From Lenzites betulinus (lineage: Eukaryota; Basidiomycota; Agaricomycetes; Polyporales; Polyporaceae), in assembly GCA_022264855.1 (NCBI GenBank), contig JABYQU010000025.1:310001-374000 (forward strand): a stretch of 64,000 bases of DNA, in the 5' to 3' direction. The notes under the pieces were generated by a model. That model did not search any database and had not been told where the DNA came from. It saw only the letters and a list, made by a program, of their open reading frames with translations. Of the stretch, positions 48,807-59,452 are shown in pieces. Position numbers and translations under genes: made by a program. Position 1 is the first letter of the stretch; each line of letters opens with the position of its first letter.

Positions 48807-49331
48807 ATGAGCGGTACAGACAAGCACGAAGAGTGGGCGCGCGACGCCAAAGCCAACGCCGACCCCGTCGTGCTGCCCGAATACACCCTCCTCCCCGCTT
48901 CCCCGCGCTCCGGGGTCGCCTCGCCCCCCACCAGCGAGCGCCTCTCTCTCCTAGGCCTCAACACCTCCGCCCCCGCCCCAGCCCCAGCCCCAGCCCCAGC
49001 CGTCGACCTCGGAGTCGAGATCGAGAGCGAGTCCGAGTCCGACGCGGAGCCGTCCTCCGAGGGGAGACGCATCCTGCGCACGATCAAGCTCGCGCTGCTC
49101 GCGATCGTCCTCCCGCCGTTCGTGCTCGCCGGCGCGGGCCTCGCGGCGTCGTTCGCGGTCATCTACGGGACGGGGAAGCTGCTGGAGGCGGTGGGGCAGG
49201 TGCTTACCGTGGGCCCGGAGGCGCTGTATAAGGCGTGCGTGGGGAAGAAGGGGCGCGCGGCGTGGCGGGCGGCGAGGGGGAAGAAGACGGCAAGGGCGGA
49301 CGTCGAGAGGACTGGGGCGATTGCCATTTGA
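48807..49331 (+). CDS. Small predicted membrane protein, unrecognised
   Basis: A single-exon frame of 174 aa starting at the ATG 48807. The N-terminal 90 residues are hydrophilic, with a Pro-Ala dipeptide tract (APAPAPAPAPA, about 55-65) encoded by repeated GCCCCA units, and a Glu/Ser patch (EIESESESDAEP). One strong hydrophobic segment follows (LALLAIVLPPFVLAGAGLAASFAVIY, about 95-120), then a basic C-terminus (KKGRAAWRAARGKKTA). This layout suggests a tail-proximal single-pass membrane protein with cytosolic N-terminus. High GC and strong codon bias in this frame support coding, but several overlapping frames are also open. Upstream in-frame ATG codons would add 28 residues without bias. 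Confidence 0.6.
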   Translation: MSGTDKHEEWARDAKANADPVVLPEYTLLPASPRSGVASPPTSERLSLLGLNTSAPAPAPAPAPAVDLGVEIESESESDAEPSSEGRRILRTIKLALLAIVLPPFVLAGAGLAASFAVIYGTGKLLEAVGQVLTVGPEALYKACVGKKGRAAWRAARGKKTARADVERTGAIAI

Positions 49332-49811
49332 GCGAGGAAAGAGTTCGGGAGGCTCGGGGACTGCGGAACACTGGAAGTTCGTGTATTATGTATGGATGCG
49401 GACTGTACGACATCGGATTTCTCTCTGCGGCACTGGACGGCGGCATATCCCCCGTCGAAGGTGGCGGACGGTTTGAGCCCACACGAGCGAAGGGACCTTC
49501 CTACCGACTACATGGCCTCGATCGCGCTTCGAGTCCGTGGCGGACAACAAATCAATCGGGGCGTGCGCACAACGAAGCAAGAACGCCCGATCGATGTTAG
49601 TAGTAGCATAATCGGCCAAGTCAACCTCCAGCCTAATTGCCCCGATCTTTCACTAGTACTTACTAGTATGCTGCTAACACCTACTAGTTCGATCGGAATA
49701 GTAAATCGTGAGCTAGTCCCCGATCAACATCGAAGCCCGCCCGGTCGCTTTACTCCAGCCTCCAGTTCGGCGACCCGCGAAAGACCGAGGCGAGCAGAAG
49801 CTGTCGCCCTC

Positions 49812-50052
49812 TTATTGCTGTTTTCACGCGCGGTGTCGCGGGCGCCTACCCCGGGTTTTTTCTCGCCATCTCGCGCTCCTGCGCTCGCTGCACCCCTCAG
49901 CTTCCAACGCCTCTATCTCGCTCATTTCTTATCCAAACGGCTCCATTCTTGTTGTTCCAGAGACTACGCATCTGCGCGCATCGTATGATATCAATTTCGT
50001 CAAGTTTCGATGTGTTTCGTCCACCACCTCCTCGAACGCCACCTTCGGCGCA
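49812..50052 (+). repeat. 241-bp inverted repeat, left arm
   Basis: Runs from TTATTGCTGTTTTCACG to CCTTCGGCGCA. It is the reverse complement of 50831-51071 with only a few differences (for example one extra T in a T run and T/C near the inner end). The spacer between the arms is about 780 bp. Each arm contains a 60-codon open frame, probably by chance. Confidence 0.9.
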
Positions 50053-50830
50053 AAAGCTTGGGTAAACGGGGTGCAAGATGTTGTGCAGCGTAATCAGTTA
50101 GTGAGGTGGATGTTAAATGATGTATAGAATATGTGGTAAGCTGTCGCATTCATTCCCCATTCCCCCACGTCCATCAGGATGCATGCATTCGATGTAGGCC
50201 TTGACCTCCTATCCGTCTCCCTTATGTATCCTTCATGTACACTTATGTATACACATCCTACGCATATTCCCTGTACTTTCTGCTCAATCCAAACCATATG
50301 GCATCACTTCGACATCACCAGGGGTGGAGGTTCCGCGTTCCTGTTGCATGAACGTCCGAGTTTGTGCTCACCGAGGAAGTCTCTTATGTTGCTGGACGAT
50401 TCCACATGCTCCAATGTTCCAATCAAGTCCCCAGTCATTATACTGGGCAGGCTGACGTCTTGCTTGAAGTTTTGAGCGGCGCAGTCGCATTATTGACAGC
50501 TGAGGGTGCACTTCACACTCATGAACAGGGAGAACGGCAAATATATGCTCATATTACAACTAAGACAGTCTTGCGATCAAATCTAAGTGTACGGAATCAT
50601 TGTACTGTGTTTTAAACTGCTGGAGGTGTAAGAATGCGGACGGCAAACGTCTCCCTCGCGCGAGGGAAGCATGCACAGTGGGAGGTTAGGGCCAGGCGAA
50701 GCAGAGATGTGGATGCACGAACATCAGGAGAATCCATACATACCGTTGTGCACTCCCACAATCCTCCCTAAAAGCGTGGCACCACTTGTTTTCACTCTGA
50801 AATCCGTCAATGACCAGCCGTTGCAGCATG

Positions 50831-51071
50831 TGCGCCGGAGGTGGCGTTCGAGGAGGTGGTGGACGAAACACATCGAAACTTGACGAAATTGATATCATAC
50901 GATGCGCGCAGATGCGTAGTCTCTGGAACAACAAGAATGGAGCCGTTTGGATAAGAAATGAGCGAGATAGAGGCGTTGGAAGCTGAGGGGTGCAGCGAGC
51001 GCAGGAGCGCGAGATGGCGAGAAAAAAACCGGGGTAGGCGCCCGCGACACCGCGCGTGAAAACAGCAATAA
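50831..51071 (-). repeat. 241-bp inverted repeat, right arm
   Basis: Reverse-complement partner of 49812-50052. Sequence outside the arms is not shared. No transposase gene lies in the 780-bp spacer, so if this is a transposon it is non-autonomous. Confidence 0.9.
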
Positions 51072-54000
51072 CGGCAAGTGGCAGTGCGCCCGCGCCCGCG
51101 CCCGTCCGGGGCGATGAGAAGCGCGTTCGTAGGAACCTTCGGGGGCGGGATCGCGCGGGGTCGGAGAACGCCTGCGAACTTCGTATCGTACGTACCTGGG
51201 CTTGCGAAGGGATACGTCAATCCTCCTGCTAAGCTGGGCAAATTAATAAGTGGTGAGTCGAGTATCAAAGGGAGCAGAACATTCTGGCTGAACCGTGTGG
51301 GGAGGGAGTCCAGGTATGCCTCGTATTATCTGCACACAGGACGGGGTATCCTAGTACTCAGTATAACACCAACTGAGCGGAACCTTTGCCAAACCGCTGG
51401 CAGCGACAATATAAGTATGATAGGCTTGGAAATATGTAAACAACCCACTAACTTTCGCGGGAAAACAACTGACACAACTTGAGCCACACACCAGGATAAC
51501 CCCGGCCCCGCGCCCGATCTCGGCCAACACCGACAGGTACCCAACGCCTAGTATACACGGTATACCATTGCCGATATGCATTGGCCGAGCGCGCGGAAAC
51601 GAAACTCTACGCCCCGTTCGCCGCGGAGTTGAAGCGGGCGCAGACCACAGTCCGCTCCGGTGAAGCCTGCAGAAGCCGCAAGCCCAACGTCAACTGCACC
51701 CGCGCCCGCGCCCGCACCCACCGTCCCGCCGGAAGAACTCACTGACATCACGCCCGAGCAGCATACACATACGCGCTAGGTACGCATCTGTGCGAGTCGA
51801 AGAGCCGACTCCGAGCAGATGTTCTTTCATTACGAGCGTGCGAGCGCAGCCGTCCGCAGAACGCGCAGACGTCGACGTACATCATGGGGAACCCCTCCCG
51901 GACGCAATACGTCGCCCGACGTCGGACAGAGCTCCCAACGCCCAACGTGCGTGCGAACGCGAACGCAGCGACGACGACGATGACGAGGGTGTCTGGCGTG
52001 TGTGTTCCAAGGTGCGCGGGGACTGTACCTACACCTTAATGAACGTGTGAGTCCGACGGGGGCACAGCGCTGCTTCCAAAATACGTGTGGGACGTCGCGC
52101 GCGCGCGTTTGGGCTTCCTGGGGTGTGCTTCGCAGCCACCGCGGACGCGATCTGCGCCGGCGTGCTGGCCACGGGGCGGGGCACTTGACTTGACGGCTGA
52201 CTTCGATTGCAAGGCTGACCTGTCTGGGGGCCGGAGCGAGGACGCGGTGACGATGTCCGAAGTTTGGAGGAGTGCGCGATGTCTGTGGGAGAGAAACGTC
52301 AAGTGTTCGTCGCGTACGCATCATTGTCATATTGCGTCCTCGTACCGTCGGCGTATACCAGACAGCATGGTGGCAGGACCCGAGTTGGCCGGGAGGCCGA
52401 GCGTCGATATTTCGGCACCGAGGACTATCGACCGCCGGGCGGTTTCCCGTGATGCACACCTGAAGAGTACTTGCATAGGACGTTGTAGAGCTAGAGCACC
52501 GTGATTATGTTCATTACCGGTTTGCAGACTTCAGTAACACGCCGCGGTCGGGCGAGTGTCTTTGCTTATACGTCCCGCCTACGGGAAACGCAGCCCATAT
52601 TACCTCGTGCACCGACGACCGACGAATACCACAACACGTACACGTGTGTAAGTTCGAAAGTTCGACACCCGGGGCCGCGGAGACCGCCCTCCTCCTGGAA
52701 GGCCTCCCGGACGCGCCCCGCCGCCGCGCGCCCCGAGCAGTGGCAGCCGCGATCGGGAGCGCCCCGCAGATCGAACCGCCGGCCGGGCGTTGTGCCCCCT
52801 TCGGGGCTGCAGCGGGGTGCGTCCCGGGTTGTGTCCTTGTCTGTCAGGGTGTGTCAGCATGTCGGGCTGTCAGGCTGTACATGTCCATGTCAGGATCGGG
52901 GGAGGGCGCTGGCGGGTTCGGAGGACTCGGAGGCCTGGCGGTTGACTGGGTTGACGACTGCGGGACGCTGGTACTACACACGTGGGCGCGAGAGGCTGAG
53001 TGTTTCGGAGACGTAGTGTTCGAGTGGGTAGCTAGGAGGGCAATTAAGCACTTCGGAGGAAAGTAAGTACGATTTTCAGTCTGGAGGCTGCAGGACTTGG
53101 CAGCCGTCGAAGGGAGAAAGTCGGCGGCCGACGCGTGTGTTCGATGTTACGCCGCCTCGGCGTCGAGTAGTCCCCTCCGAACGTCTGCCCGGGGTCAGCG
53201 GGGACGTGAAGCTGTTTTGTGGTCTGTACGGAATTCGAGCAGCTGGGCTGGGCGTGACGTGATGAAGGCATAGAAAGACTGGAAATTATACCACTTCTTC
53301 CTCTCCCATTATTTCTGGCGATTTGCTGCTTTCTCCTCTTGAGAGAATCCAGAGTACACAGAACAACACAAGCGGGGTAGAAAAACAGATCGTAGTGCAA
53401 AGTGCAAAGGGAGCGGTCCAACAGTAGCGCACTAACGCGTACAGGCAATCACGATCCGATCGGCCCGTAGTATGTCAAGATCTAGTCCGCGCGATGCCCC
53501 GGCGGCAGTTTTGGACTCCGCGCTTCCTGTGCAGCACCGTGGATTGCTACTTGCGCCCACGACACATCCTCGCATCCTCGCATTCCCCGTCCATGCCACC
53601 CCCACACAGCGGCAACTTACACCAGCCTGCGCCTCGAGCCGGCCTGCCGTGCCCAGACCACTCGGCAGGGTTTGTTCGCCAAGCCCAGGACGAGCACAAA
53701 TGCCAAGAGCGCAGAGCCGCGAACTTGAATCCGTGCGCGTCCCAGCCGCACTCAACGCGCCCTCGACGCCCGGTATGCGCCACAGGAGGCCGTATCTACC
53801 CCGGCGCCCTGCGCCCGTTCGCCAATACGGCGCGGGAGATGAACGTATCGCGGCGGGCAGGCCACCGACACAGCCGTGGGCTATTTCGAAGAGACGGTGT
53901 GTGTCTTTCTTACGCGATGCGCTGTGTTCGGGTTCGGGCTCCGCGAGGGCCTGCTGGGCGTGCCAGGGTCGACATGTCCTCGGAAATACGCATGCTGGAA

Positions 54001-55076
54001 TGGAGCGTTGATGTGTCGTCGCGTGCGTGCGTGCGTGCGATGGGCTGGGCCGGGCCCGGGCAGAGGGTTCTGCGCGCGTCGCATTCTCGCTGTCGGCAGC
54101 GTCGCTATCTCCGGTCCCGAGACAGCGAGGACGGACGACGGCCGTCGGAGCTCGCTTGGGGGTGGGCACGGTGCACGGCCGCGCCGGCGATTATCGATTG
54201 CGCTGAGTGAGTCGGACCCGTGCATGAGGTCGGTGGCGCCGCCACCCTGGCCGCGGACGATGCTGTAGCACGGGCTCTGACAAAGGCACCGCTGCGTACA
54301 TAGTTATTCGCGGACACCGTCAAGATGCGCGCGTCCGTATCTGAATGTGTGCGCTGATGGGAAAGGCCCTGATGGAGTGGGTTGGATGGGCACCTAGAGC
54401 GAGATCAGTGGTGTGAATTCGAACGGCTTCAGGGGTACAGTGACCGAGAGAGACCGGCGCAGTGACGTCGTTGAGTGGGAGATCGCAGCGCAGGGGGCGT
54501 GGCGCGCGTTGTGGACGCGTTCTCTTGGGAGCGATCTGGCGAGCTCTAAGTGGGCGCAGTCGCCGGGGTCGGTGGAATGGGCGTGGGGGATGCGCGGGCA
54601 GGCGTTGAGAAGGGGGAGATATGAGGGAGGGAGGGTGGATCTGCAGGAGGAGGAGGAGCGTCGATCGGGGTTCGGCATCTGGCGAGGGATGCGGATCGCA
54701 GGGTGACAGACCTCCCACTGCTCTCGCCCGCTCAGCTTGGTCGTCTCCCGTTCTCCGCGGGCTTTCTCCGCGGCGCCCCTCGGCCGTCCGCTCCTGCCAC
54801 GACTAGTGCGGCGACCGGCGGAGGGCGCCGGGGGCGAGGGCGCGAGGACACGCGCGGCCCGACGCACGCCACGAACACTGCGCCAGAGCACAGACTCCGG
54901 GACCAGTTGCGCGCGGTGGGAGCTCGCCGGCCGGCCCTCGCTGCGAAGTATGTCTCTTTTCCGGACGGGCACCGTTACGTTCACGTCCTGTCCTCAAATT
55001 CCGGGGTCGCATATCGAATGGGAACGCACGAGTGCTCGAGTACGCGCTCGACCCTTTCTTCGATCGCAACCCGCCC

Positions 55077-55083
55077 TTATAAC
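55077..55083 (+). promoter_or_regulatory. Possible TATA element of the ICMT-family gene
   Basis: CTTATAAC in otherwise GC-rich sequence, about 75 bp upstream of the ATG at 55157. Confidence 0.4.
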
Positions 55084-55156
55084 ATCCCCCGCATTCGCCC
55101 CTTCCCTGCTCCCTCGTCTCGCCTTTCGCCTGCCTGCGCCGGCTACCCTGCTCGCC

Positions 55157-56160
55157 ATGTCCCTCGTCCGCGCGCCCCTCGTCCTCCTCCATGCCATCCT
55201 CTACCAGCTAGCGAGCACCCCGCCCAACAAGTCGCCCTCCAAGGGCCGCTACGACGGCACTGAGGCGCCGTGGATTCGCATTGCGCCCCTCATCTTCAAG
55301 GTGAGTACTATCGCTCCCTCTTCCCTGCACTCCCACGCCTGCGTCTGTGTGGCGGCCCTGAGGTGCTCTTCTCCCGGACGTCCGCCTTCCCATCCTCTCT
55401 CCGTCCCCGCAGCCCACGGCTGTCCCCCACGTCCATCGACGCCCATCCTCCGCCCTGTCCTCCGCCCGCGCATGTGCCCATCTCCCCCATTCATTCCCGC
55501 CTTCATCTCCCCCGTCCTTCGTTCATCGCCACCCAATCACCCGCTCCGGCGCGCTAACCCCGCCGCCTTCCCCCACAGATCCAGCAGCCGCTCGTCTGGC
55601 TCTGCACCCTCGCCGACATCCTCCTCATCCTCTCGCACCACCTCCCCGCGCCCGCCCTCCGCACCTCCCTCCACGCCGTCCTCTGCCCCTCCGCCCCCGC
55701 CGCGGCCGCCGCGTCCACGCTCATCCGCCCCACCGCGCCCTTCCTCTCCGGCCTCGCCCTCGTCGCCGCCGGCACCCTCCTCCGCCTCACCTGCTACCGC
55801 ACCCTCGGCCCGCTCTTCACCTTCGACCTCGCGCTCCTCCCGAAACACCGCCTCGTCACCAACGGGCCCTACGCCGTCGTGCGCCACCCCGCGTACCTCG
55901 GCACGCTCCTCACGTCCGCCGGGCTCGGCCTCGCGGACCTCTCGGCGGGCGGGTGGGTCGCGGAGTGCGTGTCCGCGCGCAGCGGGGCGCAGGCGCTGCC
56001 GTGGGCGTGGGCGGTGTTCGCGGTGTGGTACGCGTGGTGGCTCGCGGTTGGTGTGCGGCGCGCGCGCATGGAGGACGCGGCGCTCAAGGAGGCGTTCGGG
56101 AAGCAGTGGGAGGCGTACGCGCGCCGCGTGCACTGGTGGTTCCTCCCCGGGGTCCTGTGA
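55157..56160 (+). CDS. Isoprenylcysteine carboxyl methyltransferase (ICMT/PEMT) family membrane enzyme
   Basis: A multi-pass membrane methyltransferase of the ICMT/phospholipid methyltransferase superfamily. Two exons (55157-55300, 55579-56160) give 241 aa. The intron is 278 nt, about five times the local norm. Hydrophobic segments include VRAPLVLLHAILYQL, PLVWLCTLADILLIL, PFLSGLALVAAGTLLRL, a helix around AYLGTLLTSAGLGLADLSAG and ALPWAWAVFAVWYAWWLAVGV. The SAM-binding signature is LVTNGPYAVVRHPAYLG (residues 140-156), followed by the C-terminal EDAALKEAFGKQWEAYARRV with the Glu and Arg that shape the cofactor pocket. It could be a true Ste14 homolog or one of the several ICMT-like paralogs of Agaricomycetes; the divergent middle favours a paralog. 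Confidence 0.85.
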
Positions 56161-56381
56161 GGCGCGTCCGTCTGCGTCGTGTGGGCATATTTATCGCGTG
56201 TGCGGGGCGGGTGCTCGCTGCAGGATGGGGCGGGGCGGGACGGATTGTCTGGACGTGCGCTTCTTCATACCCAGTTACCCAGTTGTACTTGTAGCACTGC
56301 GCTCGCGCTCACGATCGATATCATGCTTTACCACGTCTCAATACATGTGCATGCTCGTTGTCTCTCGAATGCCCACTGGTA

Positions 56382-57675
56382 TTACGCGACAGCGACCGGG
56401 CGCGCCATCCCCGCGTCCGCGCCCACCGCGTCCCGCGCGCGCCCCGCCGCCTCCAGCCTGCGCGCCTCCTCCGCCCGCATCTCCACCTCGCGCACCACAC
56501 GCGCGGGCACGACCGTCCTTCTCTCCCCCGTCGGCCGAAACTCGAACCGCTCCACCCCGAGCGCGCGGAGCGTCGCGCGCTCGACGACGCTGTACTCGTC
56601 CGGGTCTGCGCGCGCGAACTGGAAGGGCGCGCGCAGCGCGACGGGCGGGTTCGTGATCACGCGCGGGACGCGCAGCCGGTTGCGCGAGGCCGAGTGCAGC
56701 ATGAGCGGGTGCAGGAGCACGACGTCGCCCACCGCGCCGGTGAGCTCGACGAAGCGCGTGCAGCGCGCGGCCTGTGCGGGGTGCGAGTAGTAGCCCGGCA
56801 CCTCTGCGTCCGGCGTCCCCACGGGCGCGGTGGTGGGGACGAAGGCGAGGTTGCGCGCGAGGACGCCCTCGGGGTGCGCGGCGAGATAGCGCGCGGCCGC
56901 GGCGACGCCCTCGGGCGCGACGAACGTCGCGCCGCCGCCGGGCGCGATGTCGGAGAAGAGCGGGATGACGAGGAGCGCCTGCTCGGGCGAGTCGAGGAAG
57001 TGCACGAAGAAGTCGCCGTCGACGTGCCAGTTCGCGAGCGCGCGCGGGTCCGGGGGCGGGTCGCCGGCGGCGAGGGCGTCGGCGGGCGTGCCGAGGTTGA
57101 CGATGAAGGAGTCGCCCCAGGCGCTGCTGAGCGGGTCGATGCGCTCTTCGCCGCCGAGCAGCTCCTTCATGATCTCCCACACCTGTGTGTGCGTGCACGT
57201 AATGGTTATTGTGATGGTTCGGAACGCGGATCCCGCGAGGATCAGCATGGGCGGGTGGAGCGCGTGCGTGCACGGTACGTACCCGCGGTGCAAAGGTCGC
57301 GACCGGCTCGCGTCTGTGGTACGGCATATGGGTGCGGTCGCGGTCGGTGGGCCAGCCGGCGGGGTCGTGGGGATCCAGCCCGAGCCGGATCCACATGTCG
57401 CGCGTGAACGCGGCCGCCTTTTCGCGCGAAAAGGCCTGCTTGACGATGAGGTAGCCGTTTTCCATGAAGAACGCGATCTCGTCCTCTGGGCATTGTCAGC
57501 GACGGTGTGGCGCGCGTGTCGTAATTTTCTGTGAGCGTGGCGACGGCAATCCTTCTCAGCACGAGCACGTCGCGTCGTGTCGCGATCGTGCCTGCACGCT
57601 GTCCGGGACGCGGGGAACTGCAGTCGTTCGGCGGAGAAGATGCTCACCCGTGAGGTGCTTGTATTCCTTCACCAT
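56382..57675 (-). CDS. Phytanoyl-CoA dioxygenase family protein (Fe(II)/2-oxoglutarate dioxygenase)
   Basis: A non-haem iron oxygenase of the PhyH family. Three exons (57675-57648, 57485-57283, 57182-56382) give 343 aa. The first exon encodes only nine complete codons (MVKEYKHLT) and joins to EDEIAFFMENGYLIVKQAF, the family's usual N-terminal helix and strand; the 162-nt first intron is longer than neighbours. The iron ligands are His130 and Asp132 (NWHVDGDFF) and a distal histidine in GDVVLLHPLMLHS (His235 or His240); an Arg in RLRVPRVITNPPV likely binds 2-oxoglutarate. AWGDSFIVNLG and APGGGATFVAPEGV are other family blocks. There is no peroxisomal signal at the C-terminus (ends RPVAVA), and the substrate is unknown. 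Very high GC leaves long shadow frames on both strands. Confidence 0.87.
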
Positions 57676-58543
57676 GGTTGCTCAACGCGCCCGTGCCTAA
57701 GTCGGCAAGGAGAGAGAGAGAGGGTTGTTCTGCCTGCACAAGCTCTGGTACCGACCGAGCGACGCGCTGCCTAGGCAAAGGCTTCCTCGCAGGACTCCAT
57801 GGAAGGCGCTCGGTATATGTACGCGGCAAAAACTCGGCCTCGCGCCCGCACGGTCAGCTGCCTCTCCTGCGCCTCGCACGCCCCCCGTGAAGCGTACCTA
57901 TTTCAAGAGCCCGAGCTTAAACAAGCAGACAGAGGCCACGCGACAGATAGGAAGAGCCTGTGACGCCTGGGAACCGGTGCGCGCTGTATAGACGAGGCCG
58001 CGGCTGCGGAAAGCCAGCCAGCCACACTCGGAACTTGGCCACCTTCGCAGTTTGGAGCGATAGAAGCCATCCGTACGGCACCCCGTAGAACCCCAGGGAA
58101 GCAGACACCGGCGGCCGGTAGCGATCGAGAGGTAGGCGGCGATCTGGACACAGCGGCAGAGGGACAGGACGTAGCAGAGCCCAGATCCAGGGACGGCAGA
58201 AAGATCAGCGGGGTCTCTCTGGGTGTCTGTGAGAGTGTTGTGAGGTGCAAACCTATGGCAATGCCGTGTGGCGTACGCGAATGAATGGCGCGACATGATA
58301 GGAAAGCTGAAGGAGGCCTGCGGGTCAGATAAACGCCAGTGATAATGGATGCTGAAGCTGATGCATTTTACACGGGTTGTGATGAACGAGAATAGTTTTA
58401 CATTCGGGGGGACAGCTGCGACGCGGTTCCGAAAGATGATACACCTGCAACACCAAAACCATGAAGTTTCGATTCCTCGTGTTGCTCAGTTGATCTGGTA
58501 CTCACCTAGCATAACTCTCACACTGAGGACAAGGACAATCGGC
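57676..58543. other. Intergenic region; no gene recognised
   Basis: Holds a short GA dinucleotide tract near 57711-57724, just upstream of the dioxygenase start, and otherwise short ORFs only. Confidence 0.55.
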
Positions 58544-58969
58544 CTACGAGCTTGTACCCGCCGCCTTCTTCAAGATCGAGTCATCGAACGGGTCTCCGAA
58601 CTCTGCCACAGATCCTCAGCAATGAATCGTGGAGCCCTCCGCAAGTAGTAACTGCTTACGGTTCCTCAGCTGCTCCACCAAAGCACCGTCCACAAGGTCG
58701 TCCCGCTGCCTGCCCGAGGCCGCCGCCGCGGACGCCTCCCACAGACCCGAGCCCCCACGAGTCTCCTTCCGACGCGCCTTGCTCTCGCGCGCACCCTCCG
58801 CAAGCACGGTCGACCGTGCCGGGTGCTGGCGTTTCAGGTTCGCCATCGCCGCGTACATGCCGGTGAACGGCTCGCTCGGGCCTTCGAGGAGCATGTCGTC
58901 TTCCGCCCCGAGGTGGGGCGGCGAGTCGGACGAGGAGTCGGAGGACGATGTTCTGTCCATTCTGTCCAT
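58544..58969 (-). CDS. Small Ser/Asp-rich protein, unrecognised
   Basis: Two exons (58969-58660 and 58614-58544, 45-nt intron) encode 126 aa. The first ATG directly follows an in-frame TAA, fixing the start. The N-terminus is a Ser/Asp-rich tract (RTSSSDSSSDSPP); a more conserved-looking core reads EPFTGMYAAMANLKRQHPARS and DDLVDGALVEQLRNR, and the spliced C-terminus is VAEFGDPFDDSILKKAAGTSS. The splice is supported because it replaces a seven-residue run-out to an early stop with an amphipathic DPFDDSILKK tail. No known domain, signal peptide or membrane segment. Possibly a small regulatory or scaffold protein. Confidence 0.65.
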
Positions 58970-59452
58970 TTACTAGCGGGATCCCTGGATTGACTTCGGA
59001 CTGTATAGAGACGATGAACGTAAGATGAGTGAACACTAGTGGGATGGGTGGCGGGAGGGACAACTGCGGCGGCGGGGCGCTATCCGGCCTGCAAACGTGA
59101 GCGTCTATCACGGTGTTCAACTATATATGGCAAGTGACGTGGTTGACCAGAGCTGGTAAGACGTTGGGTCTCACTTCCCACTGCGCGAAGTGGCAACGAG
59201 GATCGTCAGATGAGTGTAACACTGTGTCGTATATCCAAAAATATGGCATATATTGACGAATAGAGCAGTCGCACAACGGAAGATTTGGTTTTGTGATAAA
59301 AACATGACGTGATCGTTGTCATTGTTATTCTGATTCAAGGACATCGCGAGCATCCAAGACGTACAACAGAGTACAACAAATTTAGCCAGGAGTACATGGC
59401 TGGCGCTTTTCGTACAAAATGGTACAAATTCGACTCAACATACTGCGGGGGC
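58970..59452. other. Intergenic region; no gene recognised
   Basis: AT-richer spacer between the small acidic protein and the 3' end of the aspartic protease. Confidence 0.6.

Larger units (their letters stand above)
49332..55076. other. Gene-poor, GC-rich block with a long inverted repeat
   Basis: About 5.7 kb without a convincing gene. Many open frames exist on both strands because stop codons are rare in this GC-rich DNA, but none shows domain motifs or a coherent splice structure. The block holds the 241-bp inverted repeat (49812-50052 and 50831-51071), (CCCGCG)-type tracts near 51090 and 51700, and a GTGC tetramer microsatellite near 54020-54042. A plus-strand stretch near 51570-51780 encodes ERAETKLYAPFAAELKRAQ and later EELTDITPEQHTHTR, which might be a gene remnant. 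Confidence 0.5.

Noticed and set aside
54737..56656. 639-codon plus-strand open frame
   Set aside because: It overlaps the ICMT-family gene in another frame, runs through its promoter and intron, and its product is low-complexity Pro/Arg/Ser with no domain. It is a by-product of GC-rich sequence.
56358..57407. 349-codon plus-strand open frame opposite the dioxygenase gene
   Set aside because: Arg/Ala/Glu-rich antisense shadow of a GC-rich gene whose own frame has clear iron-binding motifs.
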